Both the position numbers and the translations under genes were made by a program. DNA of 64,000 bases, from positions 3,844,001-3,908,000 of the forward strand of contig NZ_CP032482.1 in the NCBI RefSeq assembly GCF_003600645.1. Reading direction: 5' to 3'. The notes beneath the pieces are model-generated. The model was not told the DNA's origin, searched no databases, and was given only the letters and a program-made list of their open reading frames with translations. Positions within the stretch are counted from its first letter, which is position 1, and every line of letters begins with the position of its first letter. The stretch comes from Yersinia rochesterensis (GTDB lineage Bacteria; Pseudomonadota; Gammaproteobacteria; Enterobacterales; Enterobacteriaceae). Shown here piece by piece: positions 47,860 through 58,946 of this stretch.

Positions 47860-47985
47860 TATACCCAAAGTCATTGGAATTACCGGTAGGCAGCCAGCGA
47901 GCGCACCCCGATGAGCTGACCCATGTCAGTGATTCGGGTAAGTGAACGCCGCTAACAACCCGGTGGTTTCAAGGACGAAGGGTAT
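47860..47985. repeat. ERIC-like repeat, divergent form
   Basis: This 126-bp element has pairing ends TATACCC and GGGTAT and an ERIC-type core (CGATGAGCTGACCCATGTCAG, then TGATTCGGGTAAGTGAACG, shown in two parts). It differs from the other copies in both arms. It separates the dehydrogenase gene from aaeB and ends 2 bp before the aaeB stop codon. Confidence 0.75.
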
Positions 47986-47987
47986 GG

Positions 47988-49943
47988 TTAGATAAGTGCA
48001 CTCTGATACTTGTGCAGCATATCAGCCAGCCGTTTTACTGGGCGGGTAACAGAATCAGGCGATTGATAATCCACTAATTTCTGCTGATATTGGTCTAATT
48101 CTTGTAATAACCGAGCAAAATAATAGCGCCGTTTTTGCGAATTTTTGGCATTAATAACGCGATCCGCGGTATAGCGGATTTGCTTATGAAAAGCACTCAA
48201 TTCGGCATTAACCGGGACTTCCGTTTTATTGAGCCGCTGATGAGCAATTATCAGAGTCAAAGCCAGCCGATATTTGTCGAGATCACCGGGGAACATCATC
48301 AAAAGCTGATTCAATTGCTGATATAGCGCCGGTAAATGGTTTTCATTGCGGCGCGCTTTATTGGTGGTCAGGGCAGATACTGCGCTGTAAACAAAGCGGT
48401 TTAATAAGGTTCTGCCGGTTCTGTCCTTGGCATTATCGCGGATCAGCAACAACACAATCAGGGAAACGAAACAGCCGACAATTTGGCCTAATGCGCTGTC
48501 GAGAAACAAACTGACATTAAATTGCATCGGATTACTCAGCACGATAATGTTGATGGTGCTGGCTAGCGTCCCCAATGAACCCAAGCGCCGCTTTTGCACT
48601 TCGATCCCAATAATAAATGCCAGCAGCCCTAGGCTGATGCATAACAGCAACATACTTTGCTGAGTCGCGGGAATGATAAACATAAAGTAAAGCGCCCCGA
48701 TGGGCAGCGCCATAATCACCCCCAGCAGAAAATCGAGCGCCACCATGCGCGGATTAGGAGTTCGCATCGCCAGCGAAGTGACCACTGCAATCATCACCAT
48801 ACAGCCCGCCCCCGATGTCCAGCCCGTCCATAGCCAGAATAACCCACCAATCGCCGTCGCGACACCGGTACGCAAACCGTTAATCATTGCATGGTGCCCC
48901 TCGGCGGAGACATGTTTCACCGGCACAACACCGGCCAAAATCTCCTCCTCTACCCGGCTAATGCTGCTGTTGGTATGAATCCCTTTTGACAATAATAAAT
49001 AGCGGGTTGCCGCACCGACCCAACTGCTAATGGTATGTGGGATTGCGTCACTGTGGCTGGCACCCATAAATTGGCGCAGTTTTTTCATTTTTTGATGAAT
49101 TTCAGCCGACGTTTGCGCCGGTTCGCTTAACATAGTTTTCAGTTCAGCGGTCAAGATATCGGGGTGATTGGCGAGCACTAGATAGGTTTCACACGCCTGA
49201 GTGATTAACGTTAATGATTCAGTATGCAATACCTGTAAACGGCAATCACAGCGCTGCCAACGGGAAGATTCCATCATCAGATAGCTGCGCATCCCATTGA
49301 GTGCCGTAGTATTTTTGACTAAATCACTCCAGGCGCGGTCGATATCCGTTTTTTCTGCCGGGCGAATACACAGTTGCAACAGCCGATATTGATCGACTAA
49401 AACTTTATCGACCAGCCGATCAATATCTTGCTTAATTGATCGCGGGGAAAACAGTAGATCCGCCATCACGGCGCAGACGATCCCCAACACAATCTCGCTA
49501 CAGCGTTCAACCGCAAATTGCGGTGTTAATAAAGGACTCTCGCCGGTCGTCACAATGATGATAAGCGCGGTATAACCTGCTAAACCAAAGGCATAGGAGT
49601 TTTCAACGCGAACCAATGATGAAATCCAGGTGCATACCCCAGCCCACAGACAGCAAAGCATTAAAGTCAATACTGGCGCTCTGATGGTCAGAACAATAAT
49701 AATCAAGCCACCAATACAGCCAATGAATGTCCCGATAATACGCAGCCAGCCACGATGGCGAATTGCACCGGAAAAAGGTTCGCCACCGGCCGCAAAAGCT
49801 GGGCCAGCGGCGACAATCGCCGCAGTCAATACTGACCAGCGCGGTGTTTCCAATTGCAGATGAAAACCGAGGAACAGCGCCGCCAAAATGGCAAAACTGA
49901 GCTTGAAAGCAAAGCGTAGGCGGATAAAAGCCGGGCTGCTCAT
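47988..49943 (-). CDS. aaeB: p-Hydroxybenzoic acid efflux pump subunit AaeB
   Basis: AaeB is the inner-membrane FUSC-family (PET) transporter that, with AaeA, exports aromatic carboxylic acids and relieves metabolic stress. About ten membrane helices lie in two halves, with the conserved [20 protein letters not shown] early and [12 protein letters not shown] later. ATG 49943 (MSSPAFIRL) follows the aaeA stop by one base; TTG 49952 is the longest alternative and would overlap aaeA. The protein is 651 residues. It is the last gene of aaeXAB. Confidence 0.94.
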   Translation of the reverse strand: MSSPAFIRLRFAFKLSFAILAALFLGFHLQLETPRWSVLTAAIVAAGPAFAAGGEPFSGAIRHRGWLRIIGTFIGCIGGLIIIVLTIRAPVLTLMLCCLWAGVCTWISSLVRVENSYAFGLAGYTALIIIVTTGESPLLTPQFAVERCSEIVLGIVCAVMADLLFSPRSIKQDIDRLVDKVLVDQYRLLQLCIRPAEKTDIDRAWSDLVKNTTALNGMRSYLMMESSRWQRCDCRLQVLHTESLTLITQACETYLVLANHPDILTAELKTMLSEPAQTSAEIHQKMKKLRQFMGASHSDAIPHTISSWVGAATRYLLLSKGIHTNSSISRVEEEILAGVVPVKHVSAEGHHAMINGLRTGVATAIGGLFWLWTGWTSGAGCMVMIAVVTSLAMRTPNPRMVALDFLLGVIMALPIGALYFMFIIPATQQSMLLLCISLGLLAFIIGIEVQKRRLGSLGTLASTINIIVLSNPMQFNVSLFLDSALGQIVGCFVSLIVLLLIRDNAKDRTGRTLLNRFVYSAVSALTTNKARRNENHLPALYQQLNQLLMMFPGDLDKYRLALTLIIAHQRLNKTEVPVNAELSAFHKQIRYTADRVINAKNSQKRRYYFARLLQELDQYQQKLVDYQSPDSVTRPVKRLADMLHKYQSALI

Positions 49944-49944
49944 C

Positions 49945-50880
49945 TTAGCCAAACTCGCGCAGGCGATGCATCAATTTCACTATCGGCGATGATTGATTAG
50001 GGTCGCGATCATTCGTTCCCGTGATGACCACAGTCGCAGTGGTCCCCGCCGGGTAAGGATGCTGCTGAACGTCACTATCCAGGCGGATCTTCACTGGCAC
50101 GCGCTGCGCCAGCCGTACCCATTCGAGATTATTATCAATGGTCGCCAGCCCTTTGCTATCCGCACTGCTGCTACTGTTGGTCACCCCCGCAGAGATACTG
50201 TCGACGGTGCCGTGCAGAATGCGGTTGCTGCCGAGCGGCGTGATTTCTGCCCGATACCCCGGTTTAACCCCTTCCAATTTGGTCTCTTCCAAATAAGCCA
50301 AGATATAGAAAGTGTCTTTCTTCACTAATGCAACGGCGGTGGCTCCGCGATTAATAAATTCTCCGGCATGGACATTCAGGTTGGTTACCCAGCCTTCAGC
50401 GGGCGGGCGCACTGTAGTTCGCTCCAGATCAAGCTGCGCTAAATCACGCACCGCAATAGCTTTCGCCAATTGATGACGGACGGTTTGTAGCACATTGCTG
50501 GATTGATCAATTTCTTCTTGTGACAGCGCCTGAACCCCTAAACGTTGGCGTCTGCCGGATTCCCGTTGTTTCTCAGCAGCCAGTGTTTGGTAATAAGCAA
50601 CATCGGCCTCGGCTTCAGCCAGCGCTTGCTGATAGCGCGGCTGATCAATGACAAACAGGATTTGGCCTTTCTGCACCAATTGGTTGTCTTTTACCGGCAC
50701 ATCAGTAATTAAGCCACTGACATCTGGCGCAATCGCGACCACATCTGCGGTAAATTTTGCATCACGAGTCCACGGCGATTCGGTATAAAAAGCCCATACC
50801 TTAAAAACAGCGATAACAGCCAGTAAAACCACCAATAAGGTGATGCCGATGCGGATTATTTTTAATGCAAAAGTACTCAC
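49945..50880 (-). CDS. aaeA: p-Hydroxybenzoic acid efflux membrane-fusion protein AaeA
   Basis: AaeA is the periplasmic adaptor of the AaeAB pump. It has an N-terminal membrane helix (about residues 8-28), a biotinyl-lipoyl-like domain split by a helical hairpin, and a beta-barrel domain: the HlyD/EmrA arrangement. Motifs include [19 protein letters not shown] and [13 protein letters not shown]. At 311 residues it matches the family. It lies 7 bp downstream of aaeX. Confidence 0.95.
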   Translation of the reverse strand: MSTFALKIIRIGITLLVVLLAVIAVFKVWAFYTESPWTRDAKFTADVVAIAPDVSGLITDVPVKDNQLVQKGQILFVIDQPRYQQALAEAEADVAYYQTLAAEKQRESGRRQRLGVQALSQEEIDQSSNVLQTVRHQLAKAIAVRDLAQLDLERTTVRPPAEGWVTNLNVHAGEFINRGATAVALVKKDTFYILAYLEETKLEGVKPGYRAEITPLGSNRILHGTVDSISAGVTNSSSSADSKGLATIDNNLEWVRLAQRVPVKIRLDSDVQQHPYPAGTTATVVITGTNDRDPNQSSPIVKLMHRLREFG

Positions 50881-50887
50881 GGCGACC

Positions 50888-51091
50888 TCAGGAAGAAAGA
50901 TGAGAAATTAAGTAAAAAAGGCAGCAATACAACGCGGTATTAAACAGTGCCGGATGCCAGACAAACTCATAAATACCAGTGGGTTGTAGTAATCTGCGCA
51001 CCACAAAAAAAAGTGCCAGGGAAAGAAGCAGTTCAAGAAATATCGGCGGGAAAGACAGACCGAAAATCACCATCACCGGAAGCAAACTCAT
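50888..51091 (-). CDS. aaeX: Small membrane protein AaeX (DUF1656)
   Basis: A 67-residue protein with two hydrophobic helices separated by a short polar loop; function unknown, but it is always the first gene of the aae operon. It starts [11 protein letters not shown] and has the family [10 protein letters not shown] segment. Confidence 0.93.
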   Translation of the reverse strand: MSLLPVMVIFGLSFPPIFLELLLSLALFFVVRRLLQPTGIYEFVWHPALFNTALYCCLFYLISHLSS

Positions 51092-51405
51092 TCTTTAAAT
51101 CCTTTTTGTTATTGGGTACCGGTGCCTCCACCTGAGTGAATAATCAGGCCGGTAACGAAACTCATCCAATCATTACAACCACAGCTAAAAGCAAGAACCA
51201 TAAACCCATTCTATGAATTAAACTTAAATAACGAGTATAACTGTTGTTTGAATAAGACTCGGGCTACGTGGTTTTCAACCTTGAGGCGGTTCTCCCGACA
51301 GCAGTATATTAGCCTGCTTATTATCAGCTTATCTACAATGTGTGATCTAAATCACTTTTAAGCCAGAGTTAACAATCACTGTGAAAAAATCTATCTGGAG
51401 GGACT
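51092..51405. promoter_or_regulatory. Divergent aaeX/aaeR regulatory gap
   Basis: A 314-bp A+T-rich gap between aaeX (minus) and aaeR (plus). It should hold both promoters and the AaeR site. I see LysR-like T-N11-A candidates in the TTAACAATCACTGTGAAAA region near 51367-51385, but no site clear enough to call. Confidence 0.4.
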
Positions 51406-52317
51406 ATGGAAAGATTAAAACGGATGTCAGTATTTGCCAAAGTGGTTGAGTGCGGATCTTTTACCGGTGCTGCACGGCAGTTGGAAATGAGTGTTTCTTC
51501 AATCAGCCAGACCGTATCAAAACTGGAAACAGAGCTAAATGTTAAGCTGCTTAACCGCAGCACCCGTCGTATTGGCCTGACAGAAGCAGGGCGGATTTAT
51601 TATCAGGGCTGCCGACGCATGTTGCAGGAAGTACAAGAAGTTCATGAGCAACTGTATGCTTTTAACAACACGCCGACCGGCACACTGCGCATCGGTTGTT
51701 CATCAACAATGGCACAAAATGTGCTGGCAACCATGACAGCTGAGATGCTGAAAGAGTACCCCGGCCTGTCAGTTAATCTGGTCACCGGTATTCCGGCTCC
51801 GGACTTGATTGCCGATGGTTTGGATGTAGTGATCCGCGTGGGTGCCTTACAGGATTCTGGGCTATTTTCCCGCCGCCTCGGTTCGATGCCGATGGTCGTA
51901 TGTGCCGCCAAAAGCTATTTGTTGCAGCATGGCACCCCTGAAAAACCCAGTGACATGACCAACTTCTCTTGGCTGGAATACAGTGTGCGGCCAGACAGTA
52001 ATTTTGAATTGATTGCACCAGAAGGTATTACCACGCAAATATCGCCACAGGGGCGCTTTGTCACCAATGACTCACAGACCATGATTCGCTGGTTAAAGGC
52101 GGGTGCCGGAATCGCCTATGCACCCCTCATGTGGGTAATAGAAGAAATCAAGCGTGGTGAAGTTGAAGTTCTGTTTAAAAAATACCATTCAGATCCCCGG
52201 CCGGTATATGCGTTATATACCGAGAAAGATAAAATGCCCCTCAAAGTTCAAGTCTGCATTGATTATTTAACCGAGTATTTTAAGCGTGTCGCTGAGATAT
52301 ATCACAGTTATCGCTAG
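51406..52317 (+). CDS. aaeR: LysR-family regulator AaeR
   Basis: AaeR activates aaeXAB in response to aromatic carboxylic acids. The winged HTH (residues 5-60, with SFTGAARQLEMSVSSISQTV) and the type-2 periplasmic-binding effector domain are both present in 303 residues. It is divergent from aaeX, the standard LysR layout. GGAGGG is close to the ATG. Confidence 0.92.
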   Translation: MERLKRMSVFAKVVECGSFTGAARQLEMSVSSISQTVSKLETELNVKLLNRSTRRIGLTEAGRIYYQGCRRMLQEVQEVHEQLYAFNNTPTGTLRIGCSSTMAQNVLATMTAEMLKEYPGLSVNLVTGIPAPDLIADGLDVVIRVGALQDSGLFSRRLGSMPMVVCAAKSYLLQHGTPEKPSDMTNFSWLEYSVRPDSNFELIAPEGITTQISPQGRFVTNDSQTMIRWLKAGAGIAYAPLMWVIEEIKRGEVEVLFKKYHSDPRPVYALYTEKDKMPLKVQVCIDYLTEYFKRVAEIYHSYR

Positions 52318-52615
52318 ATAATTAGCTGGTATATATCTATAAATAACGCGATTTAGCGAGGAAACTCTCAATTTAATTGAGAATAATCCGATCTACTCAA
52401 GTTGACTGAGTTCGCCCAAGCGCTTCCAATATCTGAATATAGACTAAAAACTCTATATAGCGTTGTATACATAGCACATTTAAAACTATTTACCCGAGTG
52501 ACTGGGGAATAAAATCAATGGATAAAAGAAGTTTAAATCAATAAATGTCTATTTTACATACGACATCACGAGCACTATATTAAAACGATCGCTCCGGCGG
52601 TCATAATATGTCAGC
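52318..52615. other. Gap between aaeR and tldD
   Basis: About 300 bp of A+T-rich sequence between convergent aaeR and tldD. A CTCAATTTAATTGAG palindrome (52366-52380) may end aaeR. No gene or known repeat is visible. Confidence 0.5.
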
Positions 52616-52654
52616 CACTAATACTTTCCCCAACAATATGGGAAAGTATTAGTG
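52616..52654. terminator. Long perfect hairpin after tldD
   Basis: A 15-bp perfect stem (CACTAATACTTTCCC with GGGAAAGTATTAGTG) and 9-base loop, 14 nt past the tldD stop. Neither side has a proper T-run, so it may block exonuclease decay as much as terminate. Confidence 0.65.
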
Positions 52655-52667
52655 ATAAATAAAAACT

Positions 52668-54113
52668 CTACGCCGTGCCACCCACGGTTAAATTATCCAG
52701 TTTCAGAGTCGGTTGACCGACCCCCACTGGTAGGCTTTGCCCCTCTTTGCCACACACTCCGACGCCTTTATCCAGCGCCAGATCGTTACCGACCATGGAA
52801 ATCTGCTGCATAGCTTCAATGCCGGAGCCAATCAAGGTTGCACCTTTCACCGCGTGGGTGATTTTGCCTTTCTCAATTAAGTAAGCTTCGGAAGTTGAGA
52901 ACACAAATTTGCCGGAGGTGATATCCACCTGACCACCACCAAAGTTAGGTGCATACAGGCCATATTCCACACTGGAGATGATCTCTTCCGGTGTCGATTT
53001 GCCCGCCAGCATATAAGTATTGGTCATGCGCGGCATCGGCAAATGGGCATAGGATTCACGGCGGCCATTACCGGTCGGCGCAACGCCCATCAGACGGGCA
53101 TTCAGTTTATCCTGCATGTAACCTTTCAGAATACCGTTTTCAATCAGTACGTTGTACTGGCCCGGCACCCCTTCATCGTCGATGGCCAGTGAGCCACGGC
53201 GACCTTGCATCGTGCCATCGTCCACCACGGTACAGAGTTCTGAAGCCACCAATTTACCCATTTGGCCGCTGAATACGGAGCTGCCACGGCGGTTAAAATC
53301 GCCTTCCAACCCGTGACCAACCGCCTCATGCAGCAGCACGCCCGGCCAGCCTGCGCCTAATACTACCGGCATAGCACCGGCCGGAGCGGCAACGGCGGAC
53401 AAATTAACCAATGCCATTCTGACCGCTTCATTAGCAAAATTATCAGCCCGCACTTCGCCATCGACGGTTTCCAGGAAGTAGTCATAGCCGAAACGGCCAC
53501 CGCCACCGCTGGCACCGCGTTCGCGTTTGCCATTATCTTCCACCAATACACTGACCGACAGCCGCACCAGTGGGCGCACATCCGCCGCTAATGTGCCGTC
53601 GGTGGCAGCCACCAGAATTTGTTCATACACACCGGTCAGACTGGCGCTCACTTCTTGCACGCGTTTATCTGCAGCACGCGCCACTTTATCGACGCGATGT
53701 AGCAAGGCGATTTTGTCTTCCCGTGACAAGCTTTGTAGCGGGTCGAGCAGCGGATAAAGTGCTTGATGGCGAATCTCGCCTAAGGTATGCACTTTGCCGT
53801 TGCCGGTATCGCGCACGATACTGCGCGCCGCATGGGCACTTTGCTGTAAAGCATTCAGGGTGATTTGATCGGCATAGGCAAAACCGGTTTTTTCACCGCT
53901 GACCGCTCGCACGCCGACACCCTGATCAATATTGTAAGAGCCATCTTTGATGATGCTGTCTTCCAACACCCAGGCCTCGTGGTAGCTGGACTGGAAATAC
54001 AGGTCAGCATAATCGAGGCGGCGTTCAGCCAACTGCCCCAATACTGAGAACAAGTCCTGATGGTTCAGCTTGTTAGCAGCGAGTAACTGCTCACTGACAA
54101 ACGAGAGGCTCAT
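52668..54113 (-). CDS. tldD: Metalloprotease TldD
   Basis: TldD is the zinc-bearing subunit of the TldD-TldE protease. The metal site [11 protein letters not shown] (HExxxH, with a third ligand expected downstream) is present, as are [19 protein letters not shown] and [16 protein letters not shown]. It is 481 residues from ATG 54113 ([10 protein letters not shown]), which has AAAGAG 8 nt upstream; a GTG three codons earlier is possible. It follows the nitrilase gene by 27 bp and so probably lies in an operon with yhdP. Confidence 0.97.
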   Translation of the reverse strand: MSLSFVSEQLLAANKLNHQDLFSVLGQLAERRLDYADLYFQSSYHEAWVLEDSIIKDGSYNIDQGVGVRAVSGEKTGFAYADQITLNALQQSAHAARSIVRDTGNGKVHTLGEIRHQALYPLLDPLQSLSREDKIALLHRVDKVARAADKRVQEVSASLTGVYEQILVAATDGTLAADVRPLVRLSVSVLVEDNGKRERGASGGGGRFGYDYFLETVDGEVRADNFANEAVRMALVNLSAVAAPAGAMPVVLGAGWPGVLLHEAVGHGLEGDFNRRGSSVFSGQMGKLVASELCTVVDDGTMQGRRGSLAIDDEGVPGQYNVLIENGILKGYMQDKLNARLMGVAPTGNGRRESYAHLPMPRMTNTYMLAGKSTPEEIISSVEYGLYAPNFGGGQVDITSGKFVFSTSEAYLIEKGKITHAVKGATLIGSGIEAMQQISMVGNDLALDKGVGVCGKEGQSLPVGVGQPTLKLDNLTVGGTA

Positions 54114-54140
54114 AGTTTTCACTCTTTATTTAGATGATTA

Positions 54141-54998
54141 TCATGAATTAGATGATAGTTTATGCGACTGCGGCACCAGCGGCGGTAGGAAGCGATTATG
54201 CTGCAATACCGGCATCTGATTACGAATAGTTTCTAAGCCCTTAGTGTCAATTTTGACTTTTAAGGCAGCCACCGCATCTGGGTTTTGGGCTAATATTTTC
54301 CCCCAAGCATCGACTGCCATGGTGTGGCCCCAAGTACGGCGGGTCGCGCCATGACGCCCGACCTGTGCAGCGGCCAGTATCACACACTGGTTTTCAATCG
54401 CCCGTGCGCGCAATAAAATTTCCCAGTGGGCCTCACCGGTCATTTTGGTAAAGGCCGATGGGACTGAAATAATCTCAGCCCCCTGCGCCCGTAGAGCTTG
54501 GAACAAGCCGGGGAAGCGCAAATCATAGCAAACCGTCATACCCAAGCGGCCTACCGGCGTATCCACCACGGTCAGTTGTTGCCCCGGCTGATAGGTATCC
54601 GATTCACGATAGCGGCCATGGGCGTCGTTTATATCCACATCAAACATATGGATTTTGTCATAGCGGGCTTTCAGCTCGCCCTGATTATCAAACAGTAAGC
54701 TACTGGTGGTAATAAGCTCCGGTGACTCCCGGCTTATCATTGGCATTGAACCCACTTGAATCCAGACATTATATTTGCGCGCCATCTCACGGACTTCTTG
54801 CTGCAATGGCCCGTCATTATGCTGTTCAGCATGGTGTCGGTATGAGGCGGCATTGGCAAATAGCAATGCATTCTCCGGCGTCATAACCAGTTGAATACCT
54901 GAGTTTAACTGTTTGATCTGCTGCTCAATTTGAGCCAGATTGTCACGGGTATTTTCACCGCTGCATAACTGTAATAATGCAACATTGGCATTTTTCAT
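54141..54998 (-). CDS. Carbon-nitrogen hydrolase, NIT1-like amidase
   Basis: A 285-residue nitrilase-superfamily enzyme whose nearest characterised group is NIT1/YbeM, amidases that repair deaminated glutathione. The catalytic triad is visible: Glu in MTPENALLF, Lys in YDKIHMFDVD and Cys in TVCYDLRFPG. It has no signal peptide. Its start overlaps the yhdP stop by 4 bp and tldD follows it, so the three are co-transcribed. Substrate is inferred from the family. Confidence 0.9.
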   Translation of the reverse strand: MKNANVALLQLCSGENTRDNLAQIEQQIKQLNSGIQLVMTPENALLFANAASYRHHAEQHNDGPLQQEVREMARKYNVWIQVGSMPMISRESPELITTSSLLFDNQGELKARYDKIHMFDVDINDAHGRYRESDTYQPGQQLTVVDTPVGRLGMTVCYDLRFPGLFQALRAQGAEIISVPSAFTKMTGEAHWEILLRARAIENQCVILAAAQVGRHGATRRTWGHTMAVDAWGKILAQNPDAVAALKVKIDTKGLETIRNQMPVLQHNRFLPPLVPQSHKLSSNS

Positions 54999-57900
54999 GG
55001 CGCCTTACTCTCCTTTAGTTGGCGTAATACTTCATGGATGGTTGGTTGATCCAAACTACCGGTAATCTGGTAGCGAATCAGCGAAACCTTGCTCCATAAC
55101 GGCCCTAAAATCTTCGAGGCCGCAAATACTGCTGCCCCGACCACCGGATTAATTGCAAAAGCAGTTGCAACACCGACAGTGGCGGAAATCTCTGGTGTAA
55201 TAACGGCTTCCATGGCTATCTGGCGTTTTGCCAAATCGACATTACCACTCATGGCAATATCAGCCGCTAGCCCATCAATGACTAAGTCATTGGTATGCAT
55301 AACGCCATTTTTGATATTGGCGGTGCCGCGAATAGAATCAAACGCGAAGTCACGACTAAACGTATCACTAAAATCGAGCTGGAGCTTACGCAATAGTGCG
55401 TCAAAACTGACCAGCCGCAATAGTTGACCCGCACGCCCGCCACCAAGATCAGTCAGTAGCCCTCTACCCAATTTACCCTTTAATGTGCCATTGAGGGTAT
55501 TTATCTGCGGTTGCCACGGAACCCCCTGCCAATTGACATCAGCATTGATATCAAACGAAGCATCTTTCATTGGCGTCATCAGGCCAAAGAACGAGATGGT
55601 TTCGTCGATTTTGGCCCCAGTCAGTGCCACATTGAGCTTGGTTTTATCACTGTCACCCTCTTGTTGCCATTGCCCGGTAACTTTAGCCCGCCCATTGCCC
55701 GCCTCAATAAGGCCATTGGTCAGCGCCAGAATATTGCCTTTGGGGGTCAAATCCGCATTAACCCGCCCAACATTCTGCCCCAAAATCCAACAAGATTTAC
55801 AACGTAACTGTAGGGCTGGCCAGTCATGGAACGAAATTTTACTGGGGCTTTGTGGCTCCTGCAATGCCGCTTGTGCCAGTGGGGTTTTCTCTGCACCTGC
55901 CGCCCATTGTGGGTTGTAATAAAGATAATCGAAGTTAGCATGCCATGGCCCAAATTCAGCCATGAGCAAACTTCCGTCCACTTCCTGACCTTTCGCCGTG
56001 ACTTTGGTCCCGGCGGGCAACGGCTCTACCATTAAAGCCAGCTCGTGCCAGGTTTGCCCACCGATCAATAGCTGCGGGGTCTGCAATATCAGTCGCTTAG
56101 GGAGAATGATATTGGATTCGCCGCCTTTTAGGGTCGGTCGAGCGGATGAGGCAAGAGGCGCACTGACTGCCGCAAATTCAGACCCGAGCAAGGCCAGCCA
56201 GCCCTCACCATCAAGGCCAGGTAACTTGAGCACTAAACCTTTATCCTCCGGCAATGGCGGTATTTTTTTGCTATCTGTTTTCAAAATAGCGGCGGTCTGC
56301 CAGATTGCGCGAGCTAGCTCTACCTGCTGCTTTTCTATCAGCCATTGGCTATTAAAAACATTATTACCGCCCGCACTGCCAGACAAGGTAAAACTCTCCA
56401 GCCCACCAACCGCCTGTATTTGTAGTGGCAAAGATTGACCACTTGATTTATCTAGCGGTGACGGTAAGTGACTGCTCACTTTCTTGAGGTCAGCGGTGAC
56501 ATCAATCTTATAATCTGGTTTACCCTGTTTGGGTAATTGCACCGCAACTTTACCTTGCCAGTTGACGCTGCCACTCAGCAATTTCGCTACATCGGCGGGT
56601 ATACCTGGTAATTTAGCCGGTAACCAATCGCCGTGTAGCCCAACATTGACCAAAAAGTTTTTAGGCTGCTCTTTGGTAGTAAAATCAACAGTTAGTGGTT
56701 GCCCAAACCAGTTGGCTGATAAAATATCACTCTCAAGATTGCCATCATTGAAGCGGAATTTACCGCTGATATTCTCCAATTGGCTTTGCAGCGGCTTCAC
56801 CAACAGGCTGTTATTTTTCAGTGTCACTTCACCGCTAGCATGTGTAATTCGGTTTTCTTCCAAGGGGATATCGAGATGTAAGCGCCCACTTACATTGCCC
56901 CCCACCTGCAATTCTTGCAGTGTTTCCGCCACTGAATCCTTCAAGGGCGTATCAATAAAGTAGTCATGGACGGCGTGCCCAGCACCTGCAACTTCAGCAT
57001 CGACATACAGTTTTTCTTTCAGATAATCTGGAATTATTGCGCTGATATTACTGCCGGTAACCTTGCCCAGCATGGCGTGAGGCGCGTTCATCCACAGACC
57101 TTCATTGAGGAAATTGAGGTCAATAGCCAAATTGTCTAACGCCGGCCAATCGGGTTGGAACTGGAAAGTGGCGTTACGCAGCGGGACATAAACCTGGAAC
57201 TGGCCTTCTTTATGTTTATAAGGGAAATCATGAGGATTACCGTTATAAATCAGTGTGGCATTATCCACTTGCCCACCCTGTAACGCCTCAGTCAGATAAT
57301 CGGCCAGTTTCTCGCCCATTAACGTCACCGGGAAGTAGCGCCAAGCATCAGTAGCATCATACAGGCGGATACCACTCAGAATCTTGAGCCACGGCTGGCC
57401 AGTATTTGGCTGCATATAGTGGAAACTGCCATTGCCCCACAGTGATTTAGCCCGGACATCCAGCTTATCACTCCACAATTCCCAGCCTTTATCATCAACT
57501 TGCCAGTTCACTGCACCGCTAGCTTGACTCACCTCCAGTGGGGCGCGGAACATATTACCATAAGGTAATAGGCTGTTTTTTAAGTTGATATCCAGCCGCC
57601 CTTGCTCGGCAGAGCCACTGAGCGCACCGGCAAAATTATTCACCCCCGGCAACAGATCCCAATGCTGCCAACTGATATCGTGCCACTTGGCCTGAAAACG
57701 GGTCTTTGGCAGTTGGTTGATGGGAATATCCAATGCCAGCACATCGACGATCCCTTGGGGCTGTAAATCTGCTAAATGATTCATTAACTCAGGAGTAAAA
57801 AGTGACAAAGTGGGCAATATCGGCCCCACTCGCTCTAGCTGAATATTAGTGGCACGAATTCGTAACTCTTGAGATTGGTCTGGCCCAATAAACTGAGTAT

Positions 57901-58870
57901 TTTCCGGCAACCACAGCGCAGATAGGTGCCCTTTTGGCCAAGGTTGGCCGTCAGTTTTGAGGCTCAATTCCGGCGCATCAATTTGCCAGCCATTACCATG
58001 GCGGCGGCCTTCCAGCACAAAATTATCCACCGCGAGTTGATGGGATTCGCCCCCCACTGTCCAATTGGCCTGCCCCTGATTGAGCAGCACATTGCCACTG
58101 TAGATTTCGCCACTTTTGATACTCAACCAGGCCGCCAGACTGAACTCGGCACTGTCTAACCCCGTATTATTATGCAGCCAACGGCTAATCCAAGGTTTCA
58201 AATCAATATTATCGGCCTGCATATAAACAGTGCCGTTGCTCAAAATCCCCTGATTATCATGCAGATCCATCCGCACCATCAGCACACCGTGCTGACCATT
58301 GATAGTCGACAGACTAATTTGCCCCTCAGCGCGATGCCGGCTTGGAGAGTTAAGCCAAGTCAGTTGTGGGATTTCTAATTCGGCGCGGGGGCCTGATGGG
58401 GTTAGGAATGAAATACGGCTGTTGCGCAGATCAAAATGATCTAGCTGGCGTAAGAAGATATCAGTGAGGGTGCTGGCTTCAAAGCTGCTGCCATTGTTTT
58501 GTTGCCGATCCAACGTGGTGTTGAGATCCAACTGCAACTGATAGAAAGTCATATCGCGGAATTGCCAGCGCCAATGCAGCAATGACTGCCATATATCAAG
58601 CGCCAGGGTCACCCGCTGCACCTGCCAATTGGCTTGCGGTAATTGAGCGCGAATATCACGCAATTCCAATGTCGGGCCAAAAGTTTCCCACGTCCCTTGC
58701 ATGAACCCCACCTCCAGTGGAATTCCGCTAATAGACTGAACCTTGGTCACGATTTGCGCGCGATAGTCGTTGATAAGAGGCAGCATCATGCGTAGCCCAC
58801 TGACCAACAGCGCCACCACCACAATTATTGTGGCGCCTGTCACAAACATTATCCGGGGCAGTCGCCTCAC
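54995..58870 (-). CDS. yhdP: AsmA-like envelope protein YhdP
   Basis: YhdP is a very large inner-membrane-anchored protein of the AsmA/TamB superfamily, thought to form a lipid-transfer bridge to the outer membrane along with TamB and YdbH. One N-terminal helix (about residues 7-29) is followed by about 1,250 residues of repeated beta-rich segments with a DUF3971 region early, and an AsmA_2-type C-terminal domain ending near QITGSLDQPTIHEVL. The 1,291-residue length is typical. It lies 76 bp from rng. Confidence 0.95.
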   Translation of the reverse strand: MRRLPRIMFVTGATIIVVVALLVSGLRMMLPLINDYRAQIVTKVQSISGIPLEVGFMQGTWETFGPTLELRDIRAQLPQANWQVQRVTLALDIWQSLLHWRWQFRDMTFYQLQLDLNTTLDRQQNNGSSFEASTLTDIFLRQLDHFDLRNSRISFLTPSGPRAELEIPQLTWLNSPSRHRAEGQISLSTINGQHGVLMVRMDLHDNQGILSNGTVYMQADNIDLKPWISRWLHNNTGLDSAEFSLAAWLSIKSGEIYSGNVLLNQGQANWTVGGESHQLAVDNFVLEGRRHGNGWQIDAPELSLKTDGQPWPKGHLSALWLPENTQFIGPDQSQELRIRATNIQLERVGPILPTLSLFTPELMNHLADLQPQGIVDVLALDIPINQLPKTRFQAKWHDISWQHWDLLPGVNNFAGALSGSAEQGRLDINLKNSLLPYGNMFRAPLEVSQASGAVNWQVDDKGWELWSDKLDVRAKSLWGNGSFHYMQPNTGQPWLKILSGIRLYDATDAWRYFPVTLMGEKLADYLTEALQGGQVDNATLIYNGNPHDFPYKHKEGQFQVYVPLRNATFQFQPDWPALDNLAIDLNFLNEGLWMNAPHAMLGKVTGSNISAIIPDYLKEKLYVDAEVAGAGHAVHDYFIDTPLKDSVAETLQELQVGGNVSGRLHLDIPLEENRITHASGEVTLKNNSLLVKPLQSQLENISGKFRFNDGNLESDILSANWFGQPLTVDFTTKEQPKNFLVNVGLHGDWLPAKLPGIPADVAKLLSGSVNWQGKVAVQLPKQGKPDYKIDVTADLKKVSSHLPSPLDKSSGQSLPLQIQAVGGLESFTLSGSAGGNNVFNSQWLIEKQQVELARAIWQTAAILKTDSKKIPPLPEDKGLVLKLPGLDGEGWLALLGSEFAAVSAPLASSARPTLKGGESNIILPKRLILQTPQLLIGGQTWHELALMVEPLPAGTKVTAKGQEVDGSLLMAEFGPWHANFDYLYYNPQWAAGAEKTPLAQAALQEPQSPSKISFHDWPALQLRCKSCWILGQNVGRVNADLTPKGNILALTNGLIEAGNGRAKVTGQWQQEGDSDKTKLNVALTGAKIDETISFFGLMTPMKDASFDINADVNWQGVPWQPQINTLNGTLKGKLGRGLLTDLGGGRAGQLLRLVSFDALLRKLQLDFSDTFSRDFAFDSIRGTANIKNGVMHTNDLVIDGLAADIAMSGNVDLAKRQIAMEAVITPEISATVGVATAFAINPVVGAAVFAASKILGPLWSKVSLIRYQITGSLDQPTIHEVLRQLKESKAP

Positions 58871-58946
58871 ACTTCTCTCCTTGCCATCCGCTGCATGTGT
58901 GCAGCGGCTCCCGATAGAACCTATATATACAAAGGCCGGGAGGTGC

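Noticed and set aside
52616-52654. Palindrome after tldD as an attachment site or inverted terminal repeat
   Set aside because: It has a single location, no matching partner elsewhere in the window, and a position typical of a 3' mRNA hairpin.
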